Assembly (NCBI GenBank): GCA_010279815.1
Contig: QEOQ01000573.1
Span: 913,271-977,270 of the forward strand
Length of the DNA: 64,000 bases
Source: Brachionus plicatilis
Taxonomy: Eukaryota > Rotifera > Eurotatoria > Ploima > Brachionidae
Direction: 5' to 3'
The notes beneath the pieces are model-generated. The model was not told the origin of the DNA, did no database searches, and worked only from the letters and a program-made list of their open reading frames with translations. Each line of letters opens with the position of its first letter. Positions within the stretch are counted from its first letter, which is position 1. Both the position numbers and the translations under genes were made by a program. Of this stretch, positions 56,447 to 64,000 are shown piece by piece.

Positions 56447-57429
56447 ATTCAAATGAGCATTTTTTATCATTCATTTTATAAGCTTTAGGCTCTCAGTTTT
56501 TTAGATTTTTTCTAAAAGTTTATAATAGATAATTATTTAAAAGATTTATTTAGATGATTTAATTAAAAATAAATAAATTTTCGATTGGTTTTTGTTCAAT
56601 AAATTATTTTTAAAAGTAATAAAAATTCAATTTCCTGATTGTTCATCAAGAACTTGAAATTCCTGTTTCATAATTACAATCAATAACTAAAAAAATGTGG
56701 TTCACGCCAAAAATTCCAGAGACTAAAAAAAGAAAAAAATAGAACAGACTAAAAAGAAAATAAATTCTTTTCATAGAAACAATTGAAATTTATTATAATA
56801 AATAAATAGGAAAATAATTTCAAAGTAATAAAATTAATAGCACCTTAAAATACATTCATGCTATAAAACATATTTCTATAATTTGAAAAAAACCCTAGAT
56901 TTAATAAAATTTGTTATAGTTTTATTTTTTTTGGTAATTAAAAGAGAATAAATCTTTGGCTTAATATCCCTAAAAAATAAAAAAAAATTCACTTTTAAAT
57001 GCAGTTATTCCCATCGTTATCATAAGTGTTTGACTTAAAAAAAGTTAACTCTTAATAATTTTGCTAAAAACTTGTTATTTAACTTTCTCTTTTGATCGAA
57101 CGCCCGACACTTTTACAACAAAATTTTACAATTTTGCTAAAGAAAAAACTTGAGCCAAAATTTTTTTGATTTATTAAAGTGGTTCTTGGGAGTTCAAAAA
57201 GAGCTTCAAAAACTTTTGTTACTTCTAAAAGCTTTTTTTATAAACTTGAAGAACTATAATATAATCAAAACCAGTCAATTGGTTTGCAAATTTTCAAACC
57301 GTTTAAATATTTTCAAACTATTTATCACTTCGTTATGACTAATTTTTTGATAGCTAGCTAAATTTTTGATTGAAAAATTTATTTAAAATTTGCCAACTCA
57401 AGGCAAATTGAAGTTTCAGATCAAATTTT
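56447..57429. other. Intergenic, nothing recognised
   Basis: AT-rich, no exon supported. AATAAA-type signals around 56570-56600 may end the upstream transcript. Confidence 0.4.
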
Positions 57430-57830
57430 AAGATCAAAACGATCATTTAAAATTTCAAAACTTAATTAATTTAATGATTTTGATAATTTTTAAGAAATAA
57501 ATACTAAACATTACTAGACATGTTATGTCTAATAATAGTTCATTATCAAATAAACATCAAAATGATTGATCTCTTATTTATTTAACAAAAACAATCAATA
57601 ATTTAAATAATTCAGGTTAAGTTAATTCAAAAATTCAAATTTATAACTTTTATATCCATTCATTCAAACTGAAATAATTTTATTTTTCCACTTAAATAAA
57701 TTTAAAATTTAAAAACAGTGAATTTTTTTGTCTTTAAAATTAAATTTTTATTAAAATCAATTAAAATATTTAAACCTATTAGAGTTCAATAAAAAGGAAC
57801 ATTTTAAAATTTTAAAAATGAAAATAAACT
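57430..57830 (-). repeat. Dispersed repeat matching 34566-34990 (inverted)
   Basis: The block containing CTAAACATTACTAGACATGT and TAATAGTTCATTATCAAAT is the reverse complement of the left core of the tRNA unit at 34566-34990, with moderate divergence. No tRNA is beside it. Confidence 0.65.
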
Positions 57831-57936
57831 TGACATGTCATGTCAAGTAATTGCTTTGGAAAAAATTTATTAAGAAAAAATTAAGAAAATTTTTCTCTAT
57901 TCTTAAAAAAAATATTTCAATTTATATTTTGATCTT

Positions 57937-58180
57937 TTGATCTTGGTCTTAAACTTCAATTTGCCCAACTCAATTGAATCTATCCATATGTTTCTGTTCC
58001 GTACCAATAGCACCGATCTTTCAGAGTTTGGAAAAATATTAAGGTTTGAATCCATAACTGATCGTTTCTCTGATTTAAATGAAAATTATATTAATAAAAA
58101 TCTTAAATATGATTGGTAGATGAATACAACCGAGGTTTTACATCTAGATTTGTGAGTATATTGACTCCCTTATGTGGTTG
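57937..58180 (+). pseudogene. LINE C-terminal remnant
   Basis: Reads ESITDRFSDLNENYINKNLK YD, stop/frame change, then DEYNRGFTSRFVSILTPL. This resembles the C-terminal tail after the RT of Jockey/CR1-like LINEs, where a RF-x-x-LNxxYIxKxLxYxxP helix and a final L(V/I)xEY segment occur. Weak, since no catalytic motif is present. A GAAGGAGCC string near 58363 resembles the LINE tail at 53364. Confidence 0.4.
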
Positions 58181-58812
58181 CTTCTTAGTTATTCACAATT
58201 TTTTTGATACTTAAAATTGATTTTTAATTTTAGATTTTTTTTCTTTAATTTTGACTTTGGTATCAATTTAAAAAAACTAAGTTTCTATTTTTTTTGTTCA
58301 TTATATGTTTATTTAGTCTAAATTTTGTTTATAAAAAGATTTTAAAATCATACATCTGGCTGAAGGAGCCCTGTTTGTAGCCTTTCTTTAAAAAGAAATA
58401 AACTATTAAAACAAAAAAAAAACGATGAAAAATCGAATTGAGTCATTTTAGGAGAAAAAACATATTTTGGAGATGGACTTAAAAGCTAGGGTATCTCATT
58501 TTGCTCTTTACTCCACTTTTTAGCGAACCTACGATCTACCATTTTTGCGGAAATAAATAACCATTGACATAATCTTTTATTAATTTTAAAAATTCACTCG
58601 TTCTTATTCCAGATTAATTAAAAAAATTTAAAATATAAAAATGTACAATAAATTATATTTTTCCCATCTTGCTAAGAATACAGTTTTTTCGAAAAACTAG
58701 TAAATATTTCATAATTATAAGAAATTGTCTCTAGTCTAATATTTAAACTTGATTTGCTCTTCTTTTTAAAATCAAATTTTATACATACTAATAATAAAAA
58801 TTAAATAAAATT
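58181..58812. other. Intergenic, upstream of ELAC1
   Basis: No exon or repeat supported. Confidence 0.4.
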
Positions 58813-60125
58813 ATGGAAATAATATTCCTAGGAACTGCATCAAACAACCCTACACCAGTGCGGAATGTTTCTGCCACATGCCTTCGATACGGTACGTTTT
58901 CGTTGATTCTTTATCTAAGAATAAATTAATAGCTGAAACTTAAATAAAAGAAGGTGATGTTTGGTTATTTGACGCCGGAGAAGGAACTCAAATCCAATTT
59001 ATGAAATCAACTGTGAAACCAGGAAAGGTTACCAAAATATTTGTGACACACTTGCATGGTGATCATATTTTTGGTTTGCCAGGATTGATGTGCACTATCG
59101 GACAAAACATTGTTGAGAGCAAAAAACTTGAAATATATGGACCAGTTGGGCTCAGAAGATTCTTAAGGACCTCTCTTGAATTATCGCGTTCTTTAGTTAC
59201 TTATCCATACATTGTTCATGAATTACTTCCGATTGATGAACAAATACCAGACGAAATTAAAGTAAACAAATTTTTTTTGGAATATAATTTTAAAAAAGGT
59301 TAAAAAGAAATGGAAAATTGTTGAAAATGATGACTCATATTTGCATCCAAGTGAGATTCTAGGAACACAAATATCCATCAACAAAAATGGCTATTGGAAA
59401 TTGTAAATTTTCTAATTTACAATTGCAAAATTAGAATTAATTTATAAAATTTATTTATTATTTTTGAACAGGCATGAAACTGATAATATAAGTGTCAGGG
59501 CTATTTGGATTAGACACAGGGTAGCAACTTTTGGTTTTGTAATCGAGCAAAAATCACAACAAGGAAGCTTGAATGTCGAAGCATTGAAGGCTGCTGGATT
59601 GACTCCAGGACCTTTGTACAAAAAAATAAAATCAGGAGAAAACATCAAGTTGGAAAATGGAAAAATAGTATATTTTTCAGATATTCTATTTTTAAAATTG
59701 ATTATTTTTTTAAGCTAGAGGCTAGTAATTTTATTGGGCCATCAAAACCAGGTAAAAAAATCACAATTTTAGGAGATTGCTATGATGTTCCAGATGCAAG
59801 CACTGAAATTGCCAAAAATAGCGATCTTTTAGTTCATGAATGCACTCTTGAAGATAGTTTTAAAGAAAAAGCTATTTCTAATGGACATTCTACTCCCAGC
59901 ATGGCTGCAGAGGTGGCTAATCGGACAAATGCAAAATGTCTGATATTAAACCATTTTAGTCAACGATATAAGCCATTGAGTTATTTTGTTGAAAAAAATA
60001 TTAATCCAGAAAATGTTGAATCTGACGGGGAAATAGATTGGGTACAGAAATTGGTAAATGAAGCTAAAAGCTGTTTTAAAGGAAATTGCATGGCTGCAGA
60101 AGACCTTTTTTCATATAAAATTTAA
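58813..60125 (+). CDS. ELAC1: Zinc phosphodiesterase / tRNase Z short form (ELAC1)
   Basis: Five exons: 58813-58891, 58951-59261, 59299-59402, 59472-59667, 59715-60125; 366 aa against 363 in human ELAC1. It is an endonuclease of the metallo-beta-lactamase fold that trims tRNA 3' ends (ELAC1 also acts on tRNAs cleaved during ribosome rescue). Motifs: MEIIFLGTASNNPTPVRNVS, FDAGEGTQIQ, zinc motif HLHGDH (60-65), GLTPGPLYKKIKSGENI, GDCYD (metal-bridging Asp), HECT, GHSTPSMAAEVA and the final metal His in NHFSQRYKP. All expected zinc ligands are present. The long flexible arm of ELAC2 and its second domain are absent. The third exon follows a 37-bp intron, the shortest I infer here. AATAAA at about 60133. 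Confidence 0.93.
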
Positions 60126-61015
60126 ATTTTGTCAATAAAGAAATTCTCAATAACTTAATTGTTTTTATTTGAAAAAAGGAGTTAAATGGGTGTTTTTTTA
60201 AAAGTGAGTAGGAATTTTAATTATAAAATCACTTAGAAAAATGTTACTAAAAAGTGGAAAGTTTAAATTTTAATTTCTTTAAACGTAATAACTGTATTTA
60301 AAGCAATAAATGAATCAGAAATATTTTGAATGTTAAATTTTTTAAAATCTTTATCAAATATATAAGAAAACAAAATTTATTTATTTTTCCTTCAATCAAT
60401 ATCGAAAATACTTTAGTTGATTCCAGTTTTCAAAAAATGCATTATTTTAATGCAATTAAAAATCTTTGTTTTTCAATTTCCGAAATGGTAAGTTAATGAA
60501 ATTGATTTTAGTCATTATAAAATAAATGTATTTCGCCTGAAAAATTTAAATGCTTTTTTAGATATTAAATTTATGAGTTCATACCCAGAAGCTTTCTTAG
60601 CGTATATTAAAACATATTGGCGAATGCTCAATCTCTTTTAAAAAGACAATTTACTGAAAGTTATTTACATTTTTTCAAATCATTATAAGTTTATCATTTT
60701 ATCAAATTTTTAATTACAAATTAAAAAAAAGTATAATATTAGAATTTAGATCGATGAAAAAATCTTTTAAAAAAAAAAAAAAAGTTCAAAATATTTTTTA
60801 GACCTAATTTATTAATAAAAAGTCATTTAAATAAAATTTAATTAAAGAAAAGGTGGTTAGTTTACAGTTTGGACTTAAAGCATCTGTGAAAATTTATGTT
60901 TACGATATTTTTATTTTTAAATAGAAAGATTCTAATTTTAATCAAAAAAATGATCTTTTGCAAGTCATTTTTAAAATTAATTTAAATAGAATAAATTTTT
61001 AAAAAATCTTTTAGA
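60126..61015. other. Intergenic, nothing recognised
   Basis: AT-rich spacer between ELAC1 and the channel gene. No exon supported. Confidence 0.45.
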
Positions 61016-62791
61016 ATGAGCCAACATAGAGTTGCTACTCCATCAAAAAGAGTATCACCATTACCAATTTCCAAGAAGGAAAAGGTTTTTTTGGACCCTG
61101 AAAATCAAAAAAAATGGGAAGAACACGAAGTCCAAGAACTCTTAAAGAAATGCGTTAAAGAATGGTGTGAAAACACAAGTAGTCATGGATTTTCAAACAT
61201 GATCAGAACTGACAGTTGGATCATCAGAAGCGTATGGTTAATATTAGTCCTTCTTTTCATCGGATACTGCAGTTATAGTAATAGAAAAATTATATTTGAT
61301 TGTCTTAAAAAATTAATTTTTCTTAAAAAAGCTGTGGTTACCATTATTTTGGCTTATTTCAAATATGAAGTTGTGGTAAGCTACAAAATAGTTTCAGATT
61401 CACCATCGCCATTTCCTGCCATCACCATTTGCAATTTGAACCCCTTTGACGTTGGTACTGATGAGTATACAGGAACTTATTTGCAAAATGCTTTGATCAA
61501 TAATTCAATTAATCCATTTGTAAAGTTATCAACAAACGACACTGCAGTTTTAAAGGTTGATGAGATAAGAAGTATTATAAAAGCCCATGCAACAGCTGAT
61601 AAAAATTTAACCTCTGATGATCTAAAAAAAAAAGGTTTCACAATTGATACAATATTAATCAGTTGTTTTTACAATAATGTAAGATGCTCTTTGGAAAAGT
61701 TCCACTGGTTTAGAGACAATGACTTTGGAAATTGCTATACTTTTAATGATTTATTTGATGGCAATAACCAAAGAATAGATAGCTTGAAAACAAGCAAATC
61801 AGGTCCCGAAAATGGTTTGAAAATGGAAATATTTGTAGGAGTTTCTGGACAACAAGATGTTTTCTCAATTAAAAAAGGAATTAAAGTGGTAATTCATGAA
61901 CGAGGTGTAAGACCTATTCTTAAATATGATGGTATTGAAGTATCCACTGGAGTAGCTGCAAATATTGTTGTGTCGAGAACAAATTTTTCCAAGCAGCCTT
62001 TACCTTATAGTTCTTGCAGAAAAGATCCTGAAAATTTACTCTCTACTGATTCTGATTATCACAAATACACACTTTCTATATCAAGATATTATCAAAAACT
62101 TTGCTATGAAATATGCCTGCAGTATGAACAAATAGTTCCCAATTGCCAGTGTGCTGATCCAAGTATTCCAATAGTTGATTCCAATTTAACAATTTGTAGC
62201 AATACAAGAAGTTTAAACTGTGTAAAAGTACAGAGAGATTCTTTTGATTTAAGCAAAAATATTGATGAAGTTTGTGGTAGATTTTGTCCAGATAGTTGTG
62301 ACCAAATGATTTACTCAACAAGTATTAGTCAATCAAGCTATCCTACTGATTACTATGCTTTGATTTTAAGCGGACAAAGTAATCTAATTTCTAAATTTTA
62401 TCCGCCAGTATCATTCAGCCCATTAGATACCCAACAAACTACTACAGTAGCTTCAAAAATAGCCATTCAATCTGATTCTACAACTGCTAATAGTTTTACA
62501 TCAAACACTACAGAAAGTAATGAAAGGCCTCCTGGAAAATCAGATCTCGTTTCCTCAGTCGCTATGATTTCAATATTTTACGATGAACTGCGATATACTT
62601 TTATTGAAGAATCGCCAGCATTGAATTTTGAAACACTTTTGGGTTTAATGGGTGGACAATTTGGTTTATTCATGGGAGCCAGTTTTTTGAGCTTTGCAGA
62701 AATACTGGAGATGGTTATAAATTTGATCAGAGCTTGTGCCAAATACAAAAGTCAAAAAAAATTACTCAAATCGAAGTTTCAGCAAAATTAA
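61016..62791 (+). CDS. DEG/ENaC-family sodium channel subunit
   Basis: Two exons: 61016-61277 and 61332-62791; 573 aa. The 54-bp stretch 61278-61331 could be read through in frame (18 codons), but it starts GTAATAG, ends AAAAAG and, when removed, gives CSYTVVTIILAYFKYEVVVS, the normal TM1 to post-TM1 sequence, so I call it an intron. Topology: cytosolic N-terminus with HG motif (SSHGFSNM), TM1 (about 70-95), SPSPFPAITICNLNPF, a large extracellular domain with many Cys and N-glycosylation sites (CYTFN; SCRKD; YQKLCYEICLQ; CQCADPSIP; CGRFCPDSCDQ), FDELRYTFIEESPAL-type pre-TM2, then TM2 with GLFMGASFLSFAEILEM (GAS selectivity filter). The channel is amiloride-type, gated by ligand, protons or mechanical force; subtype (FaNaC, ASIC, BASIC-like) cannot be fixed. 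A Thr/Ser-rich insertion precedes TM2. Confidence 0.93.
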   Translation: MSQHRVATPSKRVSPLPISKKEKVFLDPENQKKWEEHEVQELLKKCVKEWCENTSSHGFSNMIRTDSWIIRSVWLILVLLFIGYCSYSNRKIIFDCLKKLIFLKKAVVTIILAYFKYEVVVSYKIVSDSPSPFPAITICNLNPFDVGTDEYTGTYLQNALINNSINPFVKLSTNDTAVLKVDEIRSIIKAHATADKNLTSDDLKKKGFTIDTILISCFYNNVRCSLEKFHWFRDNDFGNCYTFNDLFDGNNQRIDSLKTSKSGPENGLKMEIFVGVSGQQDVFSIKKGIKVVIHERGVRPILKYDGIEVSTGVAANIVVSRTNFSKQPLPYSSCRKDPENLLSTDSDYHKYTLSISRYYQKLCYEICLQYEQIVPNCQCADPSIPIVDSNLTICSNTRSLNCVKVQRDSFDLSKNIDEVCGRFCPDSCDQMIYSTSISQSSYPTDYYALILSGQSNLISKFYPPVSFSPLDTQQTTTVASKIAIQSDSTTANSFTSNTTESNERPPGKSDLVSSVAMISIFYDELRYTFIEESPALNFETLLGLMGGQFGLFMGASFLSFAEILEMVINLIRACAKYKSQKKLLKSKFQQN

Positions 62792-63397
62792 AATTATTTA
62801 CTCAAAATGTTTAATTTAATAATTTTCGCTTGAATTGAACCTAAAAAAAATTATAATTTTAATTATGTGACATTAGGATAAAAATTACATGAGTCCAGAT
62901 GGTCAATTAAAAAAACTTTATAATTTGGCTACAAAATAATGAATCAAAATTTTTTTCATAGATAAAAAAAACCTAAAATTTTAAAACAATTTTGTTTATT
63001 TTTTTCAAGATTAAAAATGCAATTACGAAGATATAATTTCGATGAAATTTTTTAGCTACAATAAAATTTTTAGAATGCTTTTTAATTTTGAATTTTATCA
63101 ATTTTACTTTTTATATTTTTAAAATTTTTAAATTCTTTTACATTTAGAATTTAATTTTTATTTTTATTTTAGATTGGTTTGATAGAAAAAAAACAGAAAA
63201 AAATGTTATGATTGTCAGAAAAAAAGGTATATTTCGACAAATTACAGTTTATAATTTATTTGAATGATTTTTACACCAGGTTTCTAAAAACTTTCATTAC
63301 CAAAAGCCTCAAACCGACCTTTTGAGTTGAGTGAGGGATATTTTGGACCAGGATTTATTCCTTTTTCATGAACCAATAACGAACATTCGGATTTCAG
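62792..63397. other. Intergenic, nothing recognised
   Basis: AT-rich. No exon supported before the Ulp1-like exon; 63280-63390 might hold more of it but no conserved block is readable. Confidence 0.4.
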
Positions 63398-63483
63398 TTA
63401 CCTAAAAAAAAAATTCCAGTTCAAATGAATGGTAGTGATTGTGGAGTATTTATGTGTAAATTTGGTGAGATTTTATCTAAAAG
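63398..63483 (+). CDS. Isolated Ulp1/SENP (C48) protease exon
   Basis: Bounded by TTTCAG and AG|GTAAAAG, this 86-nt stretch reads LPKKKIPVQMNGSDCGVFMC KFGEILSKR. It matches the catalytic Cys block of SUMO proteases, Q-x-N-G-x-DCG-x-F. The His-Asp part was not found upstream, and the following exon was not found before the window ends. Either an exon of a gene whose other exons I cannot see, or a fragment of a transposon-borne C48 protease. Confidence 0.55.
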
Positions 63484-64000
63484 GTAAAAGAATTTTTTGT
63501 TTTAAGCAAATACATTTACTTTTATCATCGTTATATTTTACGCTCAATTTAAAAAATATTGTTAATTAGTTAATTTGTATATTAGACTTTATTAACTAAA
63601 AGTTATAGTAACTTTTTAAAATTCTTATTTGCGTCTAACATTTTTTTTCAATTAATAGTTTTTTATTTTAATTAATTTCAATTTATTTTTGTCAATTTAT
63701 AAATTTATCTATTTCAATAAATTTTTACTTCATATTTTTAATTAATTCCGAATTTTGGCGGGCGGATTTTGAATTTAATAAAAAGACTTTTTATAAATAA
63801 TTAATCAAAAATAAATTTTTAAATATCATTCAAAAAACGGACTTATTAATTATTTTATTTATTTGTTAACTGTACCGAGCTTAAGGGTTATTGCTAAAAC
63901 ACGGACCTCCAGTTTTTAAATAAAACACGGACCCATACTTATCTCCCCCATTAAGACTATGCCATTTATCCCCCACCATTTTTCTCATACATAATTTTAC
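63484..64000. repeat. Window end; inverted LINE-tail motif
   Basis: 63853-63883 is the inverse of the tail at 53364: TTATTTGTTAACTGTACCGA + GCTTAAG. GTTATTGCTAAAACACGGAC follows and a near-repeat of AAACACGGACC occurs at 63896 and 63923. A repeat element begins here and leaves the window. Confidence 0.5.

Noticed and set aside
57150..57338. 62-codon plus-strand frame
   Set aside because: AT-driven Leu/Lys/Phe-rich text without family resemblance.
61278..61331. 18 extra residues in the DEG/ENaC channel after TM1
   Set aside because: The stretch has GT...AG ends, typical intron length and AT content, and its removal restores the family sequence, so it is treated as an intron.

Overview
The window is eukaryotic and almost certainly from a small animal. 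It is very AT-rich, protein-coding genes are split by short GT-AG introns (mostly about 37-62 bp), and the gene set is metazoan: a ciliary transition-zone protein (B9D1), a DEG/ENaC channel, a WSC+EGF single-pass surface protein, an equilibrative nucleoside transporter and a DDX5/p68 helicase. A rotifer such as a Brachionus-like species would fit the base composition, intron size and gene density, but this is inference. One run of Ns (28151-28930) marks an assembly gap.

Layout. 1-2482: no gene seen. 2483-6892: WSC/EGF membrane protein (five exons). 7318-8124: complete TIR transposon carrying a small C2H2 zinc-finger ORF. 9576-10176: 601-bp inverted-repeat element. 10636-11431: B9D1. 11607-13731: decayed Tc1/mariner element with another insertion in its right arm. 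14805-17620: ACSF2-type mitochondrial acyl-CoA synthetase with two microexons. 17765-19302: LINE tail and two fold-back elements. 19303-20754: STEAP-like metalloreductase with an in-frame stop. 20960-37600: a repeat-dense region with five identical tRNA-Ile(AAU) genes inside inverted-repeat units, a rearranged inverted copy of the STEAP 3' end, LINE, MULE-like and LTR fragments, and two unrecognised multi-pass membrane proteins. 38240-38855: two probable 3' exons of an unrecognised minus-strand gene. 38920-40089: hAT element with perfect 8-bp target-site duplication and inverted 29-bp repeat arrays. 40606-44817: DDX5/p68 helicase (minus), with one strikingly GC-rich exon and a 2.1-kb intron. 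45188-45740: element fragments including a retroelement integrase. 46398-48090: ENT nucleoside transporter. 50780-51721: PLP-homeostasis protein with an abnormal C-terminus. 54569-56446: phosphonopyruvate decarboxylase with a mitochondrial-type leader. 58813-60125: RNase Z short form (ELAC1). 61016-62791: DEG/ENaC channel. 63398-63483: isolated Ulp1/SENP-like exon.

The host genes are independent housekeeping or signalling genes and form no operon or pathway cluster. What ties the window together is mobile DNA. The most unusual item is the tRNA-Ile unit: tRNA genes with a palindrome-rich body occur at the ends of inverted repeats, reading inward, and some copies are linked to MULE-transposase-like coding remnants. 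Exon joins were worked out by eye from splice signals, reading frame and family conservation. No similarity search was run.
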